Shown here: positions 15,134-24,800 of the stretch, piece after piece
Numbering within the stretch: the first letter of the stretch is position 1
Layout: each line of letters starts with the position of its first letter
Assembly (NCBI GenBank): GCA_945867155.1
Contig: CAMBHL010000005.1
Coordinates: forward strand, 1-64,000
DNA: 64,000 nucleotides
Source of the DNA: an uncultured Eubacteriaceae bacterium
GTDB taxonomy: Bacteria > Bacillota > Clostridia > Eubacteriales > Eubacteriaceae
Direction: 5' to 3'
Position numbers and translations under genes: made by a program
Notes under the pieces: model-generated
Seen by the model: only the letters and a program-made list of their open reading frames with translations
Database searches by the model: none
What the model was told of the DNA's origin: nothing

Positions 15134-15694
15134 ATGCTCATCCCCATTATCATCATCGCGGTGATCGTCATCATTCTGATCTGGATGATCGCCACCCGCA
15201 ACAGCCTGGTCGGCCTCAGCAACCAGGTAGACGAAGCCTTCTCCACCATGGATGTCTACCTGAAAAAACGCTACGACCTGATTCCCAACCTCGTCGAAAC
15301 CGTCAAGGGCTACGCCAGTCACGAAAAGGAAACCCTGCAGCGGGTTGTCGCTGCCCGCAACAACGCCGCCGCGACGCCGTCCTCTGACCTCGACGCGAAA
15401 ATCAACAGCGAAAATCAAATTGATCAGGCGCTGACCCATTTATTCGCCATCGCCGAAGCCTATCCGGATCTGAAGGCCAATACCAATTTCATCGACCTGC
15501 AGAATCAGCTCAAGCTCGTCGAAGACGATATCGCCAACGCGCGCAAATATTACAACGGCACCGTACGCAATTTCAACAACCGGGTGCAGATGTTCCCGTC
15601 GAATCTGATTGCCGGTATGTTCCACTACACCGCCAAACCGTTCTACGAAGTAGCTGATACCGCCGAACGGGAAAACGTCCACGTTCAGTTCTAA
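15134..15694 (+). CDS. lemA: LemA-family membrane protein
   Basis: A 186-aa protein with one N-terminal membrane helix (residues 2-20) and a long extracytoplasmic or cytoplasmic helical domain. NQVDEAFSTMDVYLKKRYDLIPNL-type sequence, VVAARN, DLQNQLKLVEDDIANAR and YYN are family signatures of LemA. Function in bacteria is not settled. AGGAGG is 7 nt before the ATG. It is followed 25 bp later by a DUF2207 protein gene, a very common pairing, so the two products probably work together at the membrane. Confidence 0.92.
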   Translation: MLIPIIIIAVIVIILIWMIATRNSLVGLSNQVDEAFSTMDVYLKKRYDLIPNLVETVKGYASHEKETLQRVVAARNNAAATPSSDLDAKINSENQIDQALTHLFAIAEAYPDLKANTNFIDLQNQLKLVEDDIANARKYYNGTVRNFNNRVQMFPSNLIAGMFHYTAKPFYEVADTAERENVHVQF

Positions 15695-15719
15695 CCATAT
15701 TTTTTACAGAGAGGGTACC

Positions 15720-17618
15720 ATGAAACGCAAATCCCTGCTTTTGCTCGTTTCCGTCACGGCGGCCCTGATGATCGCGCTGATCCCGGTGCAGGTCTGCGCC
15801 AATGCGGGCGGCTACACCACAAGCGCCTACAACGTCGACGTGAAGGTCAACACCGACCATTCCTACATCGTCACGGAGACGATTGACGTGAACTTCACCG
15901 AACCGCGCCACGGCATTTACCGCTACATCCCCTACCAGGGGGATTTCTACCGTCAAATCGACGGCTCAAAGAGCGACAAAGGCTACGTCGCGAAGGTGAC
16001 TGACATCTCGGTCACCGGCGGGGCTGTCGACATCTCCCGGGAAGACGGCAACGTCGTCCTGCAAATCGGCGATGCGGACACCGCCGTTACCGGCAGCCAC
16101 CGGTACGTGATCCGCTACACCTGGGATCCGGGCGGCGACGGTATTTCCGATTTCGACGACGTGTATTTTAACGCGGTGCCCACCGGGTGGTCGACGGCGA
16201 TCGACGCGAGCACCATTACCGTGACGCTGCCGAAAAAATTCGACGCCGACAAGGTCCATCTCTACGCCGGAAATTACGGCTCTGGCGACAATACGTATTT
16301 TGACGTCTCGGTTTCAGGCAAAACCATCACGGCAAAGAGCAACCAGGCCCTGCCGAAAGGAACGGGCGCGACGATCAACGTGCGCCTGCCCGAGGGCTAT
16401 TTCACCGGCGTACGTACGAACCGGGGGCCGATTATTGCCCTATTTGCGGCGCTGGCGGCGGCTGTTGCGGCAGCAGTGGCGCTGTTCGCCCGTTCGGATA
16501 AAATCACCCCGATTCCCGAGGTCATTGCCTTCCACCCGCCGAAGGGCCTCACCCCGGCGACCGTCGGCTACATCGCGAGCGGCTCCTCAAAAAAACACAT
16601 CACCGCCTGCATCATGACCCTCGCCGAAAAGGGCTACATCTCGATCGAACAGACCGGCAAGCACGACTTCACCTTCCACAAATTGAAAGACATCAGTGAG
16701 GACGAACCGACGCCCTTAAAGACGGTCTTCAAAGGGGTGACGCAAAGCGGCGAATCGACAACCTCCGCGTCCCTCGAAGATACCTTTTACCAAGATGTCG
16801 AGACGGCACAGACGGAGGTTCAGATGTTTTTTGACAAACCGGAAAACGCGCTGATCTCCCCGTCTTCGGGGAAATCCCGCGGCGCACTCACGGCCGTCGG
16901 CGTCGCGCTGGCGGTGGCTGCCGGCTTTGTCTGCTCCTATATTGCGGAGGGAACCGTCATCTTCCTGAATGCTGTGATTCTCACCGTCGTTTTCGGCATT
17001 GACTTCTTAGCGTGCCAAGCCCTCGCTGATCTCATCGCCGAAGGGCGCCGCAACCCGGCCAGACGGAGAATCGGCCTCATCGTCCTCGACCTCGTGATCA
17101 TCCTCGCCATCTTCGCCCTGGCGTACATCGGCACATCGGGGATCGACTCGCGATGGGTGGTCGTCGCCGCGCAGATCGCCTTCTTCGTCATCGGCGTGCT
17201 GCACAGCGGAATCGAAAAACTGAGCGAAAAAGGGCGGAACTGGACCGGTGAGATTCTCGGCTTCCGAAGGTTTATCAAGACCGCTGAACTCGACCGCATC
17301 AAATCCCTCGTCGAGGACAACCCGTCCTATTTTTACGACGTCCTGCCCTACGCCTACGTCTTCAATCTGACCGATAAATGGGCGAAGCATTTCGAAGGTC
17401 TCGCGGTCGAACCGCCAAGCTGGTACACGCCTTACGACCCGTACACGACGTTCAACACAATTTATTTCGCGTCGATGCTCAACCGCAGCTTCGATGCGAT
17501 GCAGCACAACATGATTGACGTGCCATCCAGTTCCGGATCCGGCGGATTCGGTGACTTCGGCTCTGGAGGCGGCTTCTCCGGCGGCGGAGGCGGCGGTGGA
17601 GGCGGCGGCTCCTGGTAA
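15720..17618 (+). CDS. DUF2207-domain membrane protein
   Basis: A 632-aa protein with a signal peptide (1-27), an extracytoplasmic beta-rich DUF2207 domain (about 30-230, with VDVKVNTDHSYIVTETIDV and YRYIPY), a membrane helix near 238-257, a cytoplasmic segment with TVGYIASG and LAEKGYISIEQ, further hydrophobic helices around 388-485, and a soluble C-terminal part ending in a Gly/Ser-rich tail (from about 604, GGFSGGGG...GSW). This layout and the glycine tail are standard for the family found downstream of lemA. The role is unknown; envelope homeostasis is suspected. It is the last gene of the lemA operon. Confidence 0.9.
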   Translation: MKRKSLLLLVSVTAALMIALIPVQVCANAGGYTTSAYNVDVKVNTDHSYIVTETIDVNFTEPRHGIYRYIPYQGDFYRQIDGSKSDKGYVAKVTDISVTGGAVDISREDGNVVLQIGDADTAVTGSHRYVIRYTWDPGGDGISDFDDVYFNAVPTGWSTAIDASTITVTLPKKFDADKVHLYAGNYGSGDNTYFDVSVSGKTITAKSNQALPKGTGATINVRLPEGYFTGVRTNRGPIIALFAALAAAVAAAVALFARSDKITPIPEVIAFHPPKGLTPATVGYIASGSSKKHITACIMTLAEKGYISIEQTGKHDFTFHKLKDISEDEPTPLKTVFKGVTQSGESTTSASLEDTFYQDVETAQTEVQMFFDKPENALISPSSGKSRGALTAVGVALAVAAGFVCSYIAEGTVIFLNAVILTVVFGIDFLACQALADLIAEGRRNPARRRIGLIVLDLVIILAIFALAYIGTSGIDSRWVVVAAQIAFFVIGVLHSGIEKLSEKGRNWTGEILGFRRFIKTAELDRIKSLVEDNPSYFYDVLPYAYVFNLTDKWAKHFEGLAVEPPSWYTPYDPYTTFNTIYFASMLNRSFDAMQHNMIDVPSSSGSGGFGDFGSGGGFSGGGGGGGGGGSW

Positions 17619-17644
17619 AAGCTTCCGAATCGATTTTAAACATC

Positions 17645-17680
17645 AAAAAAGCACGGAATTTTATTTTCCGTGCTTTTTTT
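17645..17680 (+). terminator. Terminator of the lemA operon
   Basis: AAGCACGGAA-TTTTAT-TTCCGTGCTT followed by a T-run. Confidence 0.9.
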
Positions 17681-17694
17681 GTGGTTTTAACCAC
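17681..17694. promoter_or_regulatory. 14-bp palindrome upstream of the cupin gene
   Basis: GTGGTT-TT-AACCAC is a perfect inverted repeat lying about 23 bp before a TATAAT (17717-17722) that lacks a good -35 box, so it may be an operator for an activator. The regulator is unknown. Confidence 0.35.
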
Positions 17695-17755
17695 GGATAT
17701 TCTCACAAAATGCTTTTATAATGAGACTAATCTTATAAAAACAGCGAGGTAAGCG

Positions 17756-18409
17756 ATGAAAGATCAAGCAGGACGCGTTTTCAGCGTCGCCAAAGACAAC
17801 CCCTGGGCGCCGGGATGCACCCTTTCGTCATCGGTCTGGGCCGGCCACGGCTACGACCTGTCTCATTTTTCCCTGGCGCCGGAAACGTCGATTTCAGAAG
17901 AATCCTATCCGGCCACCAAATTGTGGATTGTGGCCGACGGCACCGGCCAGGTCTCGGTTCAGAAGCAGAACGTCTCGACCCTGCGCACCGGCAGCCTCTA
18001 CGTCCTGCCCGTGGACACCCCTGTGGGTGTGCGCACCAAGGACGGTCTGATCTATTCAGAACTTTCCCTCAGAAAGGACACCAATATGAACCCATTACTC
18101 AAAAGCGGCTGCGTTTTCCAGCTGAAAAACCTCGTTCCCTACCAGGACGGCAAAATCGTCAACATGAACCTCATCGACGACGACCACCTGATGCTCGCCC
18201 TCATGAGCTTTACCAAAGGCACCGGCCTGTCTGAACACGCGGCCCCGGGAGAAGCGCTGATCTTCGCCCTGGACGGCGAAGCGGTCATCACCTACGAAGG
18301 CGAACCCCACACGATTCACGCCGGGGAAAACTTCAAGTTCGACGCCGGCGGCAAGCACGCTGTCACTGCAGACGGCCCGTTCAAAATGGCGCTGCTGTTA
18401 ACCAAGTAG
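17756..18409 (+). CDS. Two-domain cupin protein
   Basis: A 217-aa protein with a weak first cupin (about 20-105) and a clear second cupin (about 130-215) ending in HTIHAGENFKFDAGGKHAV. The second domain has EHAAPGEALIF and a terminal PxxxxH-like arrangement, but the metal-binding HxH of catalytic cupins is incomplete, so binding rather than catalysis is likely. The C-terminal half resembles small cupins of Clostridia that may bind a metal or small ligand. It stands alone with its own promoter and terminator. Confidence 0.75.
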   Translation: MKDQAGRVFSVAKDNPWAPGCTLSSSVWAGHGYDLSHFSLAPETSISEESYPATKLWIVADGTGQVSVQKQNVSTLRTGSLYVLPVDTPVGVRTKDGLIYSELSLRKDTNMNPLLKSGCVFQLKNLVPYQDGKIVNMNLIDDDHLMLALMSFTKGTGLSEHAAPGEALIFALDGEAVITYEGEPHTIHAGENFKFDAGGKHAVTADGPFKMALLLTK

Positions 18410-18477
18410 CCGCCTGAATCCCTCAGCCTATTTCCTTCCTTGATAAACAACATAAAATAAACATTATCACTTATTTC

Positions 18478-18504
18478 GAGCCGCGCAGGACGGCTCTTTT
18501 TTTG
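18478..18504 (+). terminator. Terminator of the cupin gene
   Basis: GAGCCG-CGCAGGA-CGGCTC followed by seven T, ending 2 bp before the stop of the convergent azlD. Confidence 0.85.
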
Positions 18505-18505
18505 T

Positions 18506-18832
18506 TTAAAAGATAAACTGCACCAGCAGCATGTAGCAGAGTGTACCGCCGAGCATCGGCAAAATCATGCCGCGCTTCCAGGCGTAGAGCGCGACGACGA
18601 CACCGATCGAAATCAACTCGGGGATGCCGTGCGTCCCCCTTAAGACACTGACGTGTCTGAGGCAATAGACGACGAGCAGCCCAAAGACGGCCGGCGCGAG
18701 CACCTTGCCCAAATACGTCATAAAAGGCGGAACGGCCCGTCCTTCCGGAAACAGCACATAAGGCAGAAAGCGGGTCAGCACCGTTCCGGCAACGACGACG
18801 GCGACAGTGATCACTTGTTGTAAGGGTGTCAT
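18506..18832 (-). CDS. azlD: AzlD-family branched-chain amino acid exporter subunit
   Basis: A 108-aa protein with about four hydrophobic helices and the RFLPYVLFP signature of AzlD. With AzlC it forms a two-component exporter for branched-chain amino acids or analogues. Its ATG overlaps the azlC stop as ATGA, so the two are translationally coupled. Confidence 0.88.
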   Translation of the reverse strand: MTPLQQVITVAVVVAGTVLTRFLPYVLFPEGRAVPPFMTYLGKVLAPAVFGLLVVYCLRHVSVLRGTHGIPELISIGVVVALYAWKRGMILPMLGGTLCYMLLVQFIF

Positions 18833-19608
18833 CTTTTTTCCTCCTGTACGGGTGCACTGCGCTGCGCTTTCTTTTCTCCTTTGGGATACGCCGGATCAAG
18901 CACGGGCCGCAGCAATGTCAGCGCCGCAAAAATCACAACCATCGCCGGGATGATAAAATGATCCGGCCCGAAGACGATCAAACAAAGCATCGATCCCAAA
19001 ATGCCGACCAGTTCGCTGATGTGATCCTGCACCATCGTCTTCAGCGCGGTGCCGTCCTTGACCCACTGGCTGAGCAGAATCACGACGAACATCGCCGTCA
19101 TGACGAAATCGAGACCGGTGGTGTCAAAGGTGATGAGGCCGCCGAAGAGCGTGCCGATGAGTGCCCCGCCCACCCAGTATATTTGGTCAAGCAGGGAAAT
19201 GATCAAGTACGCCTTGCCTTTGTCGATCCCGTCGGGAATCGGCGTCGTGTAGACGATCGAAAAGGTCTCGTCGCTGGTCGTGTAGATCAAATAAAACTTC
19301 TTCGCCCCCATATTTTGATATGTGCCAAGAAGGGAAATCCCGTAAAACAAATGGCGCGCGCCGACCATCACTGCCGTCGCAAAAGCCGCCGCCGGATTAA
19401 AGGCCGACGCGAGAATCCCCACCATGAGAAATTCCATCGAACCGGTGTAGATGATAAGCGCCGTCACTACCGGCAGCCACACCGGATAGCCCGAGGTGCG
19501 CATCAAAATGCCGTAGGTGGTCCCTAGGAAGATGTATCCGGCCATCACGGGCAACGTGTACTTGAAGACGGCCCTGAAGGCTGCTGCGTATCCGTGCTTT
19601 TCTTTCAT
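18829..19608 (-). CDS. azlC: AzlC-family branched-chain amino acid exporter subunit
   Basis: A 259-aa protein with seven or more hydrophobic segments and family motifs PVMAGYIFLGTTYG, YTGSMEFLMV and GARHLFYGISLL. It pairs with AzlD just downstream. The C-terminal tail (after about 235) is charged and lies in the cytoplasm. The ribosome site is weak (GGGG 16 nt before the ATG). No Lrp-type regulator is adjacent. Confidence 0.9.
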   Translation of the reverse strand: MKEKHGYAAAFRAVFKYTLPVMAGYIFLGTTYGILMRTSGYPVWLPVVTALIIYTGSMEFLMVGILASAFNPAAAFATAVMVGARHLFYGISLLGTYQNMGAKKFYLIYTTSDETFSIVYTTPIPDGIDKGKAYLIISLLDQIYWVGGALIGTLFGGLITFDTTGLDFVMTAMFVVILLSQWVKDGTALKTMVQDHISELVGILGSMLCLIVFGPDHFIIPAMVVIFAALTLLRPVLDPAYPKGEKKAQRSAPVQEEKR

Positions 19609-19758
19609 GATTTTGTCTCTGCGCCCCTTTCCTATTCATTTAATATCTATGTATTATATAAGAAAATGTGGCTGCTCGCCAATTCTAATTATGCATATCG
19701 CGAGAGCACCGAGCTTTTCGCCCACGCACGCATGCAAAAAGTAAAATCGAGATGCACC

Positions 19759-19910
19759 GCAAAATAAAAACGGATTTGGCAGAGATAATCTGAAATAATC
19801 GGCAAATTTGTCGTGAATTTTATAATTAATAACGGATTTGGCGTTTTATTTGTTTTTATTAAAAATATGTGCTAAAAAAATCAGCGCGGCCCACTATGGA
19901 CTGCGCTGAT
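19759..19910. repeat. Degenerate 150-bp repeat, copy A
   Basis: This stretch aligns by eye with 21713-21857: both start GCAAAA(A)TAAAAACG, pass through GATAA(A)TCTGAAA and CAA-TTGTCG, then AACGGATTT with CGTTT, and end in the same terminator hairpin. The two copies flank the 477-aa gene. The rest of the gap from 19609 to 19758 is AT-rich with nothing I can name. Confidence 0.6.
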
Positions 19911-19911
19911 G
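19874..19911 (-). terminator. Terminator of the 477-aa protein gene
   Basis: On minus, ATCAGCGC pairs with GCGCTGAT around a 15-nt loop, then seven T. Same hairpin as at 21828-21856. Confidence 0.8.
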
Positions 19912-19915
19912 ATCA

Positions 19916-21349
19916 TTATGATTTCTCTTTATCTGCCGCATCTGCGTATTTAAGCGGCACAATTTCCTGAATCTCTTTATCTAATTTTTCGTAGGACGCC
20001 AAAATCATATCCATCATTTCTCTGCACCCCATCGCGGTGAGCAGGCCATCCATAAAGGACTGCCGTTTTTCCTGTGAGTCCAACTGCTTCATTTTGTCCA
20101 ATACTTCATCCTCAAGTTCGCCTTCGTCCGCATCTTCCTCTATTTCTTCGTCGATCAGACCGTCTGGATCAAGCATGCTGAAATCACCTAAAGTGGATTG
20201 AGGCCGCATCAGATTCTCATTCACTTCCTGCATGAAACTCAGATAATGGGTCAGCGCACGCCAGTAGCGGTCCATTTCACTGATTGATTCAGCCAGAAAT
20301 TCCTGTGAATTGATCAGCGCCTCAAATGTATCTCGAATTGCCTCCATGTCGAGCATGCCGAGAATCATCCCGTATCCGATTGATTGGCTTCTTACGTACA
20401 AATCTGCATTTTCAACCGCCGACTCGAGCGCTCTCGCGTCGGATTCCTCAAGTCCCTGCTTCTGCGTCAGCCATAAATAAAACAGCGAATCCGGCTCCGT
20501 GACCGTGGCAGATTCCCTTTCGTCTCCGGAGCTTCTTTCCCGGATCGTCGGGTTCTCATAAGGGCGGCAGATGATCTCAACATTTTCGTCATCGACTCTG
20601 CACGCGCCAAGTAATGCCGAAATTTTAGTAACAATCGCATCCGCGCCTGCATTTGTCTCGAGATACAAATCGTCGGCAATTTCGATCGGATCACGCATCA
20701 CACGTGAAAGCAGCCAATCGCCGAAATCAATCCGACGCCCAGCCTCTAAAATGCATTTTCCCTCCAGCGCGTTCAGCTCATCGGGGTAATCCTCGTACAA
20801 GCATCTCACTGTCTGGATGTAAAGATCCTTCCATGTTTTGACGTCGTAGCGATCTCCGAAATAATCTAGATAAACAGGCCGTGTGTAGCTGTAAGACTGA
20901 TCGCCCGTGAAATCAACGCGAATGGTCTCATTACGATATGGTGTTGTATCTTCCAGATCATCAAACGGTAAAAATGTGAAATCTTCAGTCTCCTGCTCAT
21001 CTGACGAATCATTCTGAGATGCCATGTCTTTTGCCTGTCTGAGGAGCGTATCGAAGCGGTCTCTTTCCCTTCGGTACATATTGACGACGCGCACGCACCA
21101 ATCCGTTGCATTTTCCGTCCCGAAACGCCCGTCCGTCCAAATGTATTTCAAATTCGACATCCGTCCGAAAATACCGCTCTTACTGCGAAAGCTCTCGTCA
21201 ACAAATTCGCCGTTGTTTTTGGCGATGCGGCGCAATTGATCCGAAACCTTAGCAACAGCGTGATCTTCACTGATATTGCCTGCTTCGACATCGATCAACG
21301 CGTCAAGCAACAGCACGCCTTCGTAGTCTCGGAAACGAATGTTTGACAT
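19916..21349 (-). CDS. Unrecognised 477-aa protein of the defence island
   Basis: I do not know a function. The first ~100 residues (IRFRDYEGVLLLDALIDVEAG, then DQLRRIAKNNG, GIFGRMSNLKYI and a MYRRERDRF helix) resemble a helical head domain seen at the start of several restriction- and defence-associated proteins. A middle part (about 175-275, TWKDLYIQTVRCLYEDYP and DDLYLETNAGADAIV) resembles a segment often found in the same proteins. The last ~170 residues are helical and acidic (EEIEEDADEGELEDEV near 410). No nuclease, ATPase or methylase motif is visible. It lies downstream of, and in the same orientation as, hsdR but has a separate leader of 545 bp and its own terminator. GGAGG is 10 nt before the ATG. 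Codon use is AT-richer than the core genes. Confidence 0.6.
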   Translation of the reverse strand: MSNIRFRDYEGVLLLDALIDVEAGNISEDHAVAKVSDQLRRIAKNNGEFVDESFRSKSGIFGRMSNLKYIWTDGRFGTENATDWCVRVVNMYRRERDRFDTLLRQAKDMASQNDSSDEQETEDFTFLPFDDLEDTTPYRNETIRVDFTGDQSYSYTRPVYLDYFGDRYDVKTWKDLYIQTVRCLYEDYPDELNALEGKCILEAGRRIDFGDWLLSRVMRDPIEIADDLYLETNAGADAIVTKISALLGACRVDDENVEIICRPYENPTIRERSSGDERESATVTEPDSLFYLWLTQKQGLEESDARALESAVENADLYVRSQSIGYGMILGMLDMEAIRDTFEALINSQEFLAESISEMDRYWRALTHYLSFMQEVNENLMRPQSTLGDFSMLDPDGLIDEEIEEDADEGELEDEVLDKMKQLDSQEKRQSFMDGLLTAMGCREMMDMILASYEKLDKEIQEIVPLKYADAADKEKS

Positions 21350-21516
21350 AGGTGGCGTTCCTCCTTCTCTTCATACAATTTTTTCATGGATAGAGTAATT
21401 TATAACTAAATACATTTTAACATAAATCAATACCTCTAATACAAAGTTGATCTCTCAATATACGCAATGTCGCTTTATCAAATTCGCTCATAAATAGTCA
21501 GTTAAACCAGCAATTT

Positions 21517-21555
21517 ATTTTAGAAAATGTAGCCATTGGCTACATTTTCTAAAAT
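21517..21555. repeat. Perfect 18-bp inverted repeat with 3-nt loop
   Basis: ATTTTAGAAAATGTAGCC (21517-21534) and its exact complement (21538-21555) are separated by ATT. It lies in the 545-bp gap between the 477-aa gene and hsdR, about 170 bp upstream of the former's ATG. No T-run follows on either strand, so it is not a standard terminator. Confidence 0.85.
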
Positions 21556-21712
21556 GGCCAGCAGATGATTTTCTGTCTAAACACAAAAAAAGTTTCCCAC
21601 CGCCGCAGCAGTGTCGCGCGTTGTTAATTATTCTAGTTATATCCAACGACGTGCCAATATATTTGATTTTCTGGAAGAGCACGCGTGATCAGTGGTGGAT
21701 CTGACAGCGGCG

Positions 21713-21857
21713 GCAAAAATAAAAACGAAAAAGCCGGGGATAAATCTGAAAATTCGAGCCAATTGTCGGTATTTTCATAAATAAAAACGGATTTTTCGTT
21801 TATAGTTTTGAAATATACGTTAAAAAAATCAGCGCGGCCTTGTGGACTGCACTGATT
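21713..21857. repeat. Degenerate 150-bp repeat, copy B
   Basis: Partner of the copy at 19759-19910, including the shared ATAAAAACGGATTT block and the terminal hairpin. The remaining gap between 21556 and 21712 shows no gene or clear signal. Confidence 0.6.
21828..21857 (-). terminator. Terminator of the type I restriction operon
   Basis: On minus, ATCAGTGC pairs with GCGCTGAT (one G-T pair), followed by seven T, 39 bp after the hsdR stop. Confidence 0.8.
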
Positions 21858-21895
21858 TTATTATTTTGACACGTTCGATTACGCTGTGCTTAAAC

Positions 21896-24800
21896 CTAAG
21901 CAACAGAACCAAATGAACCGTAGGTCGTAAAAACGTACTCATAAATTTTATGGCGATATTGTGAGATGCTCTTTTCGTCGTAGCTTTCCGGCAATTCCGC
22001 CCACAGGGTATCTCGAATTAAATTGTCCACAGCAGCCTTTGTTTCCTGCTTATCGACCCAGTGATCCAATTCTGCGATTTTTTCTTTGATTTTTTTCAGT
22101 AGATCGACTGATACCTTCTTTATTTTTTTGATATCCGTCTTGCTCAGGTTGTCTTTAAACAGCAGATCATAAATGGATAATTCCTCGTCGCTCGAGAATC
22201 CTTCTCTGACGTACCGCTTTTGTTCTTCATTCATTTTGTTCGTCAGATCCATTAAATCCATAAATGTCTTTTCAATGGTTGCCCGATCCTGTTCATTATT
22301 GTACGCTTCGATGATTTCCTGGTATCTCTCGTAATAATCGATTCGACTCGGATTGGCGTGCATCATGTCATCCAATTTCTTCTGGATCACTTCCTGAAGA
22401 TCGCGAATAATCCTGTTTTTATGCTTAACTCTTTCAAATTCTTTGCGCAGCAGATCAAAATCAATTTGGCTGATATCCCATTTTTTCGACTCCTCGTTGA
22501 TCATCATCGTCTGATCTACCTTGACATATTGGCTGATGATCCCGTTGATTTCGACCATTAAATCTGTCGTGTTGATGTGTGCGCGTTTCTTCCGGAGTTC
22601 TGCGTCAATCGCTTCTATCGCATCGTATTCTTTTTTGATCGAGTCTGTAATTTGATCCCGATCGATATAGCGTTTTAACCGCTTTAATTCAGATGCGTAG
22701 GTTCCAAAGGCTTTTTTATCTTCGACTTTTGCACAAATGATGTCGGCTGCGTCCTGTAAATGAGCGATCTTTTCAAAGTCATACGCGTCAATCAATTTCT
22801 GAAGATCAAATTGGCGTTCTTTCAAAAATTCCTTGGTTTCCTCGATTACCTTCAAAAACTGCTTGAACAGTTCCGCCTTGTCAATCGTCGGGTCTGCACC
22901 GCCTCCCGGATCGTTGACATTTGCGGTGTAATCTGCCAAGGCTTTCCGCAGGGCCTTCACGATTCCAATGTAATCAATGATGAGGCCGTTGCTTTTGCCT
23001 TCTGCGACGCGGTTCGCCCGCGCGATGGTCTGCATCAGCGTATGCGCCTTCATCGGCTTGTCGAGATACAAGCACGACAGGCATTTCACGTCAAAACCGG
23101 TCAGCCACATGGCACAGACAAACACAATGCGGAACGGATTGTCGGGGTCTTTGAATTCCTTATCCAATTCTCTCGACACCATTTTCTTTCGATGCTTTTG
23201 AATATTCAGATGCCATTTCTTAAACGTCTGGACCTCGTTTTGTTCCTGGCTGATGACGACAGCCATTTCCGTCTCTTCCATCCATTTCAGCTTACGCTCA
23301 AGCTCTTGTTTTTCCTGCTGAGTCGCCTTTTTGATGTCCTTCTTTAACGCTTTAATGGCTTCTTTCCAGTATTCCTGCACGTAATCGTACATGCGCACCG
23401 CCGTCACCTTATTCAAACAGACAAACATCGCCTTGCCCGTCGTCCAAAGCCCGGAATAATGATGTACAAAATCTTTTGCAATAGCGCGAAGTCTCGGTTC
23501 AGCGGTCAGCAGATGCACTTCCTTGCTGAATTCCCGTTCAACCTTTTCTTCTTGATCCGGGTCCAAATCGGCTCTTTCTAACGCGTCCAAAATTTTATCC
23601 GTGATTTCTGGATTATGCAGGTCCGCTATCTTTTCTCCGCGATTTTCGTAATACAACGGCACCGTAGCGCCATCCTCTACGGCTCTTTTAAAATCGTATA
23701 TGGAAACATAGCCGCCAAAGGTTCTGGCTGTGATGTTGTCGTCGCTCAAAAGCGGCGTCCCGGTAAAGCCAATTCTGGAAGCGGTCGGCAGTAAGTTCAT
23801 CATATTGTCCGCAAAGATGCCGTACTGACTGCGGTGGGCTTCATCGGACATGATCAAAATATCGTGATCTGGGATGATCGGCGCCGCGTCCTTGTGATTA
23901 AACTTTTGAATCAGTGTGAAGATAAAACTCGGATTGCCCTTCAATTTTTGAATCAGATCGTCACCGCTAGACGCGATGAACTGGGACGCGCTCGCCTTGC
24001 CCAAAAGGCCACAGTTTTCAAAGGTATCGCTGATCTGTTTGTTCAGCTCGTCGCGGTCGGTCAAAATCACAATTGTCGGCGATCCTTCAAATTTCCGTCT
24101 GATTTTCTGTGCGAGGAACACCATCGAATAGCTCTTGCCAGAACCCTGCGTGTGCCAGAATACACCGAGCTTGCCGTCTCTCAGCTTTCTCTTCGCGTAA
24201 GCCTTCACCGCTTCGTTGACGCCTAAATATTGATGGTTTCTCGCCAGAATTTTCGTTGTGCGCCCGCCAGAATGATCGAACAAAATAAAGTTCTCAAACA
24301 AATCGAGAAAATTTTCTTTTTTACAGACCCCGCGAAGCATAGTTTGAAGCGCGACACTCCCCTTGTCGTCTTCCGCAAGCCGTTTCCATTCGCTGAAAAA
24401 TTCGTATTTACTGCCGAGGGTTCCGATTTTGGCCTCTACCCCATTGGAAAAGATGATAAACGCGTTGTCGTAAAATAGCTGCGGAATGGTATCGAGATAA
24501 TCGGTGTAATTGTCTTCGTAGGCATTGCGCACGTCGACATTCGTATTTTTCAGTTCAACAAACAAGAGCGGAATCCCGTTGACAAAACCGACAATATCGG
24601 TCCGTTTGTGGTAAAGATCGCCATGAATCTTCATTTCCCGAATCGCGAGAAATTCATTTTCCAGTGGATTCACAAAATCAATGACTGCCGCCTTTTTAAC
24701 CGCCGTTTTTCCGTCCGGTTTCTTCACCTTTACCGGAACGCCGTCACGAATCAAATAATATTTTTCTTCGTTGATTTGAAGCAGCGAGGACGTCGACAGC

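Noticed and set aside
19397..19639. 80-codon minus-strand frame at the azlC start
   Set aside because: It overlaps azlC in another frame, is rich in Arg/His as expected of a shifted reading of GC-rich codons, and has no family motif.
19759..21857. The two 150-bp repeats as transposon ends
   Set aside because: They are direct, degenerate, end in transcription terminators and enclose no transposase.
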